From positions 1-35,544 of IMG/VR virus record IMGVR_UViG_3300022928_002142: DNA of 35,544 nt; one strand, written 5' to 3'. Under the pieces are notes generated by a model. That model was not told the origin of the DNA. It did no database searches and saw only the letters and a program-made list of their open reading frames with translations. This stretch comes from a virus. Shown piece after piece: positions 5,211-12,054 of the stretch. The translations under genes were made by a program, and so were the position numbers. Positions within the stretch are counted from its first letter, which is position 1. Every line of letters starts with the position of its first letter.

Positions 5211-7124
5211 ATGTTATACACAGCAATCGATTACGAGACAGAGTATGGTAACAACCTGTCAGTAACAACATCGGGTAGTCGCAACTACGCTAACGAGCTT
5301 AGTAAGACTCAAATTTATATGCTATCGGGCTACAACCCTGTTATGGGTGCGATAGCTGGACCTCCTGAGGAGTTCCCGTGGTCAAAGGATATGGTATTAG
5401 TCGCTCACAATATGAGTTTTGATTGGGCTATGCTATACAGAACCGTAGAACTTGGAATGGCTCCCGAATGGGTGCTCGACCTACCAACTTTCTGTACCGC
5501 AGATATGTGTGTATATAACTACATATCTAGAAGTTTAAACTTAGCAGTTAAGGCAGTCTTCAATGAAGACCTTGATAAAGGTATGCGTAACTACATGAAG
5601 GGTAAAACATGGCAGGATGCAATAGATCAAGGCAAAGACAAAGATCTCTTGCAGTACGCAAAAGATGATAGTTATTGGTGCTTTAAATTATTTGAGGCCT
5701 TACAGCCACACTTCCCCGAGCATGAGGCTCGCATTAGCGAACACACAAGGCACATGGCGTGGCGTGGTGTTCCTTTTGATAAGGGTCTTGCAGAGCAGAA
5801 ATACTCTGACCTTAGTCACAAGCGTTTCGAGCTACTTTCTTACTTAAAGTGGACTGATCGTAGGGATGAGAAGTATCGTCAAAACTACAAACCTAGCTCC
5901 CGTAGAGGGTTGGCTTCAGAGTGCGAGCTTCACGGAATACCTGTTCCTAAAAGCATGGCTCAAAGCGATCCTAGTTTTCTGGAGTGGGTAGATGAATACG
6001 GAAACGAGCACAAGTTTGTTCGTGCATACTCTGACCACTACAACATCAATGTTCATGCTAATCGTGTTAAGTCTATGATTGGTAGGGCTGTTCAAGACGA
6101 AGAGGGTAATTGGAGGATGAGTTACGGCATGAAGTATTGCGGTGCTGATGCAACTTTAAGGTTTAGCGGTGATGCAGGTTTTAATGTTCAGAATATGCCA
6201 CGGGCAGAGAAGTGGGATACTAACTTACGGCATTTACTTTCTGCCCCCAAAGGTAAGACTTTTGTAATTGCTGACTATAATGCGATTGAGCCTCACCTAT
6301 TAGCCCTAGTGCTTGATGATGAAGACACTCTCGAACTTTTACGGCAGGGCTACAACCCTTACGAAGCGAGTGCTCGATTAACTATGGGTTACGAGGCAGA
6401 AGGTTCTTTGAAGAACGAAGACCCTAATCTATATCTCCTCGCAAAGATTCGTGTTTTAGCTCTTGGCTACGGCAGTGGATGGCACAAGTTTTATGAGCAG
6501 GTAAAAGACTATGGAAGGCTTGATGTTCTTAGTAAACCTATGGGCAAAGACACTCAGTTTAAGTTCGGAACTTTTATTAAGAAGTATGCAAAGGATCGTC
6601 TTGAGGAGTGGAAAACGCTAGACGATGACACTAAAATCCACTGGGTAAATGCGTGGGTTCAGGTGACTGACTTTAGGGGCAAAAACTCTTTACTTACAAA
6701 AAAATGGAGGGAGTTAGAGAAACACTTTGTACGGAGTGTCGGTAAAGATTTTTCTTACAAGCTTTTGAATGGTGAGTACATAAAATACTTCAGTGTTCGT
6801 CATGAGAAGAACCCTCAGGGATACTCTTGTTTTACTCGCAGAGGTGAGAAAAGAAGGTCTTGGTTTTATGGCGCTAAGATATTGGAAAATATAATTCAGC
6901 GAGAAGCTCGTTCAGTTTTTTCCAACGGGTTGCTCAACTTAATAGATAGTGATTACGATGTGGTAATGCATGTCCATGACGAAGTTGTTGTCTTGGTTGA
7001 CGAAGACAACGCAGAACAGCAAGCAGAGAAGATATCGGAGCTTCTTACCCTCCCTCCTAAGTGGATTGGTGACAGGCTTCCGCTTAAAGCAGAGTATCAA
7101 ATATCAAGGAGGTATCAGAAGTGA
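5211..7124 (+). CDS. Family A DNA polymerase with 3'-5' exonuclease (637 aa)
   Basis: The N-terminus carries a DEDDy proofreading exonuclease: D7-x-E9 in IDYET, AHNMSFDWAM with Asp71, and YAKDD (Tyr149, Asp153). The polymerase domain has motif A FVIADYNAIEPHLLA (Asp355, Glu360), motif B LLAKIRVLALGYGSG (Lys412, Tyr420), the helix WFYGAKILENIIQREARSV, and motif C HVHDEV (589-591). This is the phage replicative polymerase. By eye, the residue aligned with E. coli Phe762 is Leu416, a state reported to be frequent in temperate or slowly replicating phages. The usual motif B Arg754 position reads Tyr408, and DYSQIE is DYNAIE. No 5'-3' exonuclease domain is present. The ATG at 5211 is the first in frame and has no Shine-Dalgarno sequence. 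Confidence 0.9.
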   Translation: MLYTAIDYETEYGNNLSVTTSGSRNYANELSKTQIYMLSGYNPVMGAIAGPPEEFPWSKDMVLVAHNMSFDWAMLYRTVELGMAPEWVLDLPTFCTADMCVYNYISRSLNLAVKAVFNEDLDKGMRNYMKGKTWQDAIDQGKDKDLLQYAKDDSYWCFKLFEALQPHFPEHEARISEHTRHMAWRGVPFDKGLAEQKYSDLSHKRFELLSYLKWTDRRDEKYRQNYKPSSRRGLASECELHGIPVPKSMAQSDPSFLEWVDEYGNEHKFVRAYSDHYNINVHANRVKSMIGRAVQDEEGNWRMSYGMKYCGADATLRFSGDAGFNVQNMPRAEKWDTNLRHLLSAPKGKTFVIADYNAIEPHLLALVLDDEDTLELLRQGYNPYEASARLTMGYEAEGSLKNEDPNLYLLAKIRVLALGYGSGWHKFYEQVKDYGRLDVLSKPMGKDTQFKFGTFIKKYAKDRLEEWKTLDDDTKIHWVNAWVQVTDFRGKNSLLTKKWRELEKHFVRSVGKDFSYKLLNGEYIKYFSVRHEKNPQGYSCFTRRGEKRRSWFYGAKILENIIQREARSVFSNGLLNLIDSDYDVVMHVHDEVVVLVDEDNAEQQAEKISELLTLPPKWIGDRLPLKAEYQISRRYQK

Positions 7125-9238
7125 TGAGTGAGGTTTTTTGTATAAGGAATAGAAGAGAGAAGGTTGTAGAGAATAGAGAGCCTTGGAATTTTGATAGATC
7201 AACAATTCCAGAATTCCCTACTAAAGAAGCTTTCCGAGCATGGGAGAGTAGCCGTGAAGCTAGCACTTGCTGTTACTCTTTAGTAGAGGGGGAGATACCT
7301 ACCGACATAATATCTAAACGGAATTCACCTAAGTGGTTACATGGTGTGGTTGCAGACTTTGACTGCAAGATGAATCAAGACCAGTTTAATGCGTTTATGA
7401 CTCGCGTGATAGACGCTGAATACCAACCCGCATGGGTGAGCAGATCTTATTCGGGAGGTGTTCACTTAATGTATCTTTTTGAAAACAAGATACCTTACAC
7501 TACAAGTGCACATTTCAATCGGTTCATGACTCTTCTTCGTAAAGAGCTGGAGGTTGAGAAACTTGGTCCTGACTTTGACAAGAAGACATGGACTAACACA
7601 GCTACCTACTATAGCCCAGGAACAGATTGGCAACAGGTAAGCCGTGAGCCTTTAGGTGAGAATCTATTGTACAGCTTGTTGTACAACTCATCTAAAGTTA
7701 ATGACTTTTCGGGTGCAGGGGTTGAGATACCTATTGAAATCCTTGCTGAGGAGATGGAGAGACAGCATCCAGGTGAGCTACCTAACATGAAAATTGGTGA
7801 TAGGTGCAGATTCTTTTGGGGTGACAACCAAGGGAACAACGCAACTTCATGTGTAGTTCGCCCCGAAGGCATGACTGTCTATACAGACAAAGCCGACAAG
7901 CCGTTCTACTCATGGGAGGAGATTTTAGGTAGGGATTTTGTAAGAAGGTTTGAAGATGATCGTATCGGAGGTTGCATTGCTCCTTACTTTTTTGACGGCA
8001 AGGAATACATGTTTGTCGATGATGGTAAGTTTGAAGTTCTTTCAAAAGAATCCCTGAGACTTGCTTTAGAGTGTCGTCACGGTCTTAGGAGCCGACCTCC
8101 TAGAAGTGGAGGTGCTTCTGAGATGCATAAAGCGATCTACAATATTGAAACGAGCAAGCGAGTGGCAGGGTTTTTACCTTTTGTTTTCTTAAAAGACAGG
8201 CTGGTTCAGTTCCGTGGTAAGACATACTTCAATACATCTACCATTAAACCGATTGACCCTGTAGAGCAGACCTGTAAATGGGGCGAGGGTTTTCCAGTGT
8301 TAGCGGAGTGGATGGAGCATATGTTTGGGGAGGAGCAACTTCGTTATGAGTTAGCTTGGTTAAGCTATGCCTATAAGAATGCAGAGAAAGGCGAACCAGA
8401 GAAAGGTCACGCACATTTTCTTTGCGGTGCCCCGAACTGCGGTAAGACGCTATACAATACCACAGTTTTAGGTGGTTTGTTTGGCGGTCATATGAAAGCT
8501 ACAGAATACTTCATGTCCGTAACAAGCTTCAACGATTACTTATTTGAAGAGGGTTTCTGGACAATTGATGACTCTGAACCTGCTTCTGACAAAAAGCAGT
8601 TAGATAAATTTACATCTATGGTGAAAGAGTTTGTTGCTAACGATGAGTTTCAGATTAGCACTAAGTTTAAGAAAAGCGGTCGTGTATTTTGGCGTGGTCG
8701 TTTGGGTGTTACTCTTAATGACGACCCCGAATCGATTAGATTAATTCCTGATCTCGGGATGAGTGTTATGGACAAGCTTATGGTTTTTCGTTGCAATTCT
8801 GGTTTTAACTTTACCCGTAAAACGAAAAGTATAGTCGAAAGTGAGCTATCTAGCTTCGCTAGCTACCTCAAAAATATGGAAATTGATGAGGATTTATCAG
8901 ACATAAGATTTGGTGTAAAAGCTTTCATTAATGAGGATATTAAACAAATGCATCGCCAAAGCGGTGAGCTTGAGACATTTATCTCTATATTTGATTGGGC
9001 TAGAAATACTCTAGCAAATTCAGACATCCCTGGTCGAGAATGCTATTGGGAAGGCACTGCTGGTGAGCTGATGAGTTTAGCTGAAGGTGAAGGAGCTAAA
9101 GTGCTAATCAGAGGTCTTAGTGCTACTGATGTAGGGATTGGTCTAACGAAACTTTTTCTACAAGGCTGGAGTGGCTTACAGCGTATTCGAGGCCATTCAA
9201 ACCGAACTCTTTGGCGGATTGAGGGGGCTGACTTTTAG
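7121..9238 (+). CDS. Primase-polymerase / SF3 helicase fusion (705 aa)
   Basis: The N-terminal 200 residues look like an archaeo-eukaryotic primase: VVADFDCKM gives the D-x-D metal motif (Asp79, Asp81) and SRSYSGGVHLMYLF gives the S-x-H motif (His115). The C-terminal part is a superfamily 3/D5-type helicase with Walker A GAPNCGKT (436-443) and Walker B FWTIDDSEP (Asp483-484). Such PrimPol-helicase fusions, for example in phage NrS-1, both prime and unwind at the phage origin. The start is GTG at 7121 or ATG at 7124, overlapping the polymerase stop. AGGAGG at 7107-7112 is 8 bases from the GTG, which I favour. The last 116 bases overlap a convergent gene on the other strand. Confidence 0.8.
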   Translation: MMSEVFCIRNRREKVVENREPWNFDRSTIPEFPTKEAFRAWESSREASTCCYSLVEGEIPTDIISKRNSPKWLHGVVADFDCKMNQDQFNAFMTRVIDAEYQPAWVSRSYSGGVHLMYLFENKIPYTTSAHFNRFMTLLRKELEVEKLGPDFDKKTWTNTATYYSPGTDWQQVSREPLGENLLYSLLYNSSKVNDFSGAGVEIPIEILAEEMERQHPGELPNMKIGDRCRFFWGDNQGNNATSCVVRPEGMTVYTDKADKPFYSWEEILGRDFVRRFEDDRIGGCIAPYFFDGKEYMFVDDGKFEVLSKESLRLALECRHGLRSRPPRSGGASEMHKAIYNIETSKRVAGFLPFVFLKDRLVQFRGKTYFNTSTIKPIDPVEQTCKWGEGFPVLAEWMEHMFGEEQLRYELAWLSYAYKNAEKGEPEKGHAHFLCGAPNCGKTLYNTTVLGGLFGGHMKATEYFMSVTSFNDYLFEEGFWTIDDSEPASDKKQLDKFTSMVKEFVANDEFQISTKFKKSGRVFWRGRLGVTLNDDPESIRLIPDLGMSVMDKLMVFRCNSGFNFTRKTKSIVESELSSFASYLKNMEIDEDLSDIRFGVKAFINEDIKQMHRQSGELETFISIFDWARNTLANSDIPGRECYWEGTAGELMSLAEGEGAKVLIRGLSATDVGIGLTKLFLQGWSGLQRIRGHSNRTLWRIEGADF

Positions 9239-9620
9239 GTCTTCCTGGCCTCCCTTTTTTCCCAAACGCACCTTTTTTTCGAAGTCTGCTACGGACCGAT
9301 TCTTCTGACACTCCTAACATCTTAGCGATTGTCCTCGGTCTGTAGCCTTCGAAGAATCGGGCTTCGATAAAAATTTGAGATTTATTGAGCCTTCTCCTGA
9401 TTCTTCTTTGATCGATGGCATATAAATAGTTTTTGTTATCTAATTTAACATCAAATTTTTTATTTATTGCCCCGTCAGATTTAGAGCTGTTTGACATTTT
9501 TTGAACAGCTTCTTTTGTAAGCCCCAAGGACTTAAGTATGTGGTTCACCTTGTGCAGATTTCTTCTGCGTAAATTCTTTTTTCTGGAAACTTTACTATAG
9601 CTTCGCTTGCTACTATACAC
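9123..9620 (-). CDS. Small basic helix-turn-helix DNA-binding protein (165 aa)
   Basis: The protein is strongly basic, opening with Lys/Arg-rich segments, and its centre reads YRPRTIAKMLGVSEESVRSR, a clear helix-turn-helix of the resolvase/sigma type. A Gly-Arg-Pro-rich linker (GKKGRPGRPK) like an AT-hook follows. It starts at GTG 9620 with AAGGAG at 9625-9630 four bases upstream, a good Shine-Dalgarno sequence that fixes the start. It begins inside the end of the next upstream minus-strand gene and ends within the convergent primase-helicase gene, with a 116-base overlap. Placed beside the attachment site and integrase, it is a candidate regulator of the lysis-lysogeny choice or an excision factor; that is inference from position. 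Confidence 0.6.
   Translation of the reverse strand: MYSSKRSYSKVSRKKNLRRRNLHKVNHILKSLGLTKEAVQKMSNSSKSDGAINKKFDVKLDNKNYLYAIDQRRIRRRLNKSQIFIEARFFEGYRPRTIAKMLGVSEESVRSRLRKKGAFGKKGRPGRPKSQPPQSAKEFGLNGLEYAVSHSSLVEKVSLDQSLHQ
9223..9260 (+). terminator. Possible terminator at the end of the replication operon
   Basis: GGGGG (9223-9227) can pair with the CCTCC of 9249-9254, with a smaller inner hairpin AGG-TCTT-CCT, followed by six T residues at 9255-9260. It overlaps the stop codon of the primase-helicase gene and lies inside the convergent gene. The stem is short, so this is a weak call. Confidence 0.35.
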
Positions 9621-9802
9621 TCGTCTCCTTCTTCTGAGAATTGTAAACCAAACTTCATATCCACTATGGAAGCTCCTTCGTTCTCATATGCAGCAAGTCT
9701 GATCTGCGGTAGTAGTTCGTCAACTAGCTGTTTAGCTTGGTTGCCGATTGCGTTAATAACAGGTTTTTCTAATTTCTCCGAAGAGTCCAATAGGTTTGAC
9801 AT
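9545..9802 (-). CDS. Small acidic protein of unknown function (85 aa)
   Basis: I do not recognise the family. From the ATG at 9802 it reads MSNLLDSSEKLEKPVINAIG, then a helical region and a strand-rich end, ASIVDMKFGLQFSEEGDE. Composition is that of a folded soluble protein. The frame is open to a GTG at 9853, but the extra 17 residues look less protein-like, so I prefer 9802. Neither start has a Shine-Dalgarno sequence. Its 3' end overlaps the start of the helix-turn-helix gene by 76 bases in another frame, so the pair is probably co-expressed. Confidence 0.5.
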   Translation of the reverse strand: MSNLLDSSEKLEKPVINAIGNQAKQLVDELLPQIRLAAYENEGASIVDMKFGLQFSEEGDECIVASEAIVKFPEKRIYAEEICTR

Positions 9803-9892
9803 AGATATTAATGATGAATACAAGTGACCCAATAGTATCCCATTAATATACACACGGTCTCTTAATTACGCAAGTACTTGATAGACAACATT

Positions 9893-9934
9893 GCTCAGGT
9901 GGCGGAATTGGTAGACGCGCTAGACTAAGGATTT
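9893..9934 (+). other. 5' half of a leucine tRNA gene; candidate phage attachment site
   Basis: The 42 bases contain an acceptor 5' arm (GCTCAGG), a leucine-type D arm (GGCGGAATTGGTAGACGC), the anticodon stem 5' arm CTAGA and a 7-base loop CTAAGGA. The match to tRNA-Leu then fails: the anticodon stem closes poorly with TTTCT and no TTCGA T-loop follows. A weak remnant, CTGAG at 9975-9979, could still pair with the acceptor arm at about the right distance (88 bases). As read, the anticodon is AAG, rare in bacteria and one base from UAG. With a tyrosine recombinase starting about 90 bases downstream, this is most likely attP identity with a host tRNA-Leu gene, as described for the cyanophage P-SSP7. 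Confidence 0.55.
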
Positions 9935-10027
9935 CTTTGGTAATAGTCAAATCTGCACAAGATCCGCATAAACACTGAGATGTGCTGTCGTCAGTATGTA
10001 TACTAAGAGGTCACAATAAAATTAAAA

Positions 10028-11176
10028 ATGACCCAAAACAGCACTAGAACTAAAAGAGGAAATCGTATATTCAAGAAGAACCCAAGCTCCAAAGGTTGGA
10101 CTTTCATGAAACAAGTAAACGGCAGAAGGTATTACTTCCCATTGGGGGTAATTTTATCGGACGCGAAGACATTGGCAGATGAGATAGATGCGTATGCATA
10201 TTTAAATCCTATTGCCGATGTCGTAAAAAAGTTCAGACCAAATGGTTTGAGCGTCGGCAACGACATATTCCAGAATGCTACCATCGGGGATGTTGCAAAA
10301 CGCTACAGGCTACTCGCACCATCTGAGTGTGGGGTTGAGCCCTCAACAATTAAGACCTATTTATTGGTCTTAAATAGGGTTATTCGTGAGGCGACTGGTA
10401 AAAACCCAGAGAGGTTTTATGTGAGCGACTTCACCCCTTCCCTAATATCTGAGTTCAAAAGGAGAAGGCTTGAGGGGGTTACCGATTTTGATAAAAGGAT
10501 CTCGATAAAGAGAACCATAAATAGCTACATGAAGCAGATCCAAGGCATTTTCTCAAAGCGAGCTCTCAAGCTGTATAAGGATTTCGATGTGAGTGCAGTT
10601 GTTGAGACTTTAAAGGATTTTGATCCTTACGATAAGATTGGAGTTAAGTACAAACTTCCATCGTATGATTTGATAGCTAGGACTCACAAGCTGTTGGAAT
10701 CTTATGATAGTTGTAAAGACCAGTATATAGCTCTTTCTTTAGCCCTTCATTTCGGTCTTCGTCGCAAGGAGATTCTAAATGCAAAGAGGAGCTGGTTTAC
10801 AAAAGTAAAGTCTCAGTTTAAAATTGCCGTTTTTACCGATGAAACATTTCGTGTAAAGGCAGGAGAAGACGGATACGCCTTCGGCTCATCCGTCATAGCA
10901 GAGAAGATTTTGACTATGTCCGACGGGTTTGAATATCTTATAACAGGAGGAGAGAGGCATGCCTTAGACCCCGTGCTAAAAGACTTAAGAAGGATTGGAT
11001 GGGACCGAATGAAACCATTGCATGAGTGCAGGAAGCTGTACGGATCCTATTGGGCTAGCAAGGAAGGTTTATATTTTGCTCAAAAGACATTGAGGCACGC
11101 TACTCCACTTACAACGAATGATTACTATGCTGATCTCATTGACCAAGAAGAGATCATGGAGCTATGGAGTGCCTAG
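10028..11176 (+). CDS. int: Tyrosine recombinase/integrase (382 aa)
   Basis: The C-terminal catalytic domain has the family residues: Arg245 in HFGLRRKEIL, the HECR box (His332, Arg335), LRHATPLTTNDYY with His357 and the nucleophile Tyr366 or Tyr367. A likely Lys is in the beta-hairpin near 278. Residues 80-200 form a helical core-binding (SAM-like) domain, and the basic N-terminus may bind arm sites. The enzyme would join the phage genome to the host at the tRNA-Leu sequence just upstream. There is no clear Shine-Dalgarno sequence before the ATG; a TATACT at 9999-10004 may be part of its promoter. Its stop shares the palindrome CTAG with the stop of the late operon on the opposite strand. 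Confidence 0.9.
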   Translation: MTQNSTRTKRGNRIFKKNPSSKGWTFMKQVNGRRYYFPLGVILSDAKTLADEIDAYAYLNPIADVVKKFRPNGLSVGNDIFQNATIGDVAKRYRLLAPSECGVEPSTIKTYLLVLNRVIREATGKNPERFYVSDFTPSLISEFKRRRLEGVTDFDKRISIKRTINSYMKQIQGIFSKRALKLYKDFDVSAVVETLKDFDPYDKIGVKYKLPSYDLIARTHKLLESYDSCKDQYIALSLALHFGLRRKEILNAKRSWFTKVKSQFKIAVFTDETFRVKAGEDGYAFGSSVIAEKILTMSDGFEYLITGGERHALDPVLKDLRRIGWDRMKPLHECRKLYGSYWASKEGLYFAQKTLRHATPLTTNDYYADLIDQEEIMELWSA

Positions 11177-12054
11177 AAGCTTTTTCCGTACATATGCCCG
11201 ATAGCCATTTCTCGTAGAGCCCAGGGGTATCTTTTGTCAGACACAATCATTAGCTTAATCTTAAATCTTCTTCCTCGAAGGTTTACAAAAATCTTATTGT
11301 GTTCATCGACCTGCCCTTTGTACTGACCTTTGTACTCTTTTTCTTCATTGCATATGTATGCGTAAAGAGCCCCGAAACTGTTTTTATGGAATGAAAGATC
11401 TAATCGGTGTACCTGCTTTTCGTTGTGCTCATCCCCAAGATGAATCCAATTGGTTTCAGCAATAGCCATATACGCATTTCTGTAGTACCTTGGATCTCTA
11501 ACTTCGCCTACACCTAAGACAGGTTCATCGAATGGGCTTGAATGATACACCCCTCTGTATGAAAAACCTTCACCTTTTGCAGAAGCCACCACAGAGTAAT
11601 CCTGATCAGTTGGCTCTATTGGTTGATGAATATCTGGATATACCTGATCTAGTTGAGGACTAGCTGGAAATACTGGATTATTTAGGTCTAACAGATTTGT
11701 TTTATTGACTACTTGTTTCTCACTGACCGCAATAACTTCTCCAGAGTTATCTCTTGTTGTAATGGCAGTGACAGAGTTATCCACAAAAGGCCCTGACAGG
11801 CTGTCAGTTCTTTCGTCAAAAATATAACCTTTATATTTAGGTGGTTTTGTAACCCCCTGCCAAGGTCTGTACTCATTGATTACTTCTATTGAGACAACAT
11901 TACAACCGCAGTCGTCTTCTTGTATGACAGGCTCAGCAAACTCTCCACATATTCCTGGAGGCGGTCCATTATCGTACAGCGGTATTGTGTTTTCGCCACT
12001 ACACAGGCTTGTTTCGCAGACTATGTCCGTTACAAGTGGGATATCGTAGCTCAT
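11173..12054 (-). CDS. Putative virion protein, last gene of the late operon (293 aa)
   Basis: I cannot assign a named family. The N-terminal part is Cys- and Pro-containing with no regular repeat. The C-terminal 80 residues are compact and basic, with LDLSFHKNSFGALYAYICNE and a LRGRRFKIKLMI segment. That looks like a beta-rich domain in phage structural proteins ending in W-A-x-R-E-M-A-I-G-H. The gene overlaps the 1000-aa gene by ATGA (12054-12051) and ends at 11173, sharing CTAG with the integrase stop. It is most likely a tail or baseplate component. No membrane segment or enzyme motif is visible. Confidence 0.5.
   Translation of the reverse strand: MSYDIPLVTDIVCETSLCSGENTIPLYDNGPPPGICGEFAEPVIQEDDCGCNVVSIEVINEYRPWQGVTKPPKYKGYIFDERTDSLSGPFVDNSVTAITTRDNSGEVIAVSEKQVVNKTNLLDLNNPVFPASPQLDQVYPDIHQPIEPTDQDYSVVASAKGEGFSYRGVYHSSPFDEPVLGVGEVRDPRYYRNAYMAIAETNWIHLGDEHNEKQVHRLDLSFHKNSFGALYAYICNEEKEYKGQYKGQVDEHNKIFVNLRGRRFKIKLMIVSDKRYPWALREMAIGHMYGKSF

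Noticed and set aside
9803-9853. A GTG start at 9853 for the small acidic gene
   Set aside because: The extra 17 residues look unlike the rest and have no Shine-Dalgarno sequence; the ATG at 9802 is simpler.
9893-9980. A complete functional tRNA-Leu
   Set aside because: The length and a partial acceptor match (CTGAG) are suggestive, but the anticodon stem has mismatches, the T-loop TTCGA is missing and the T stem does not pair, so I call only the 5' half.
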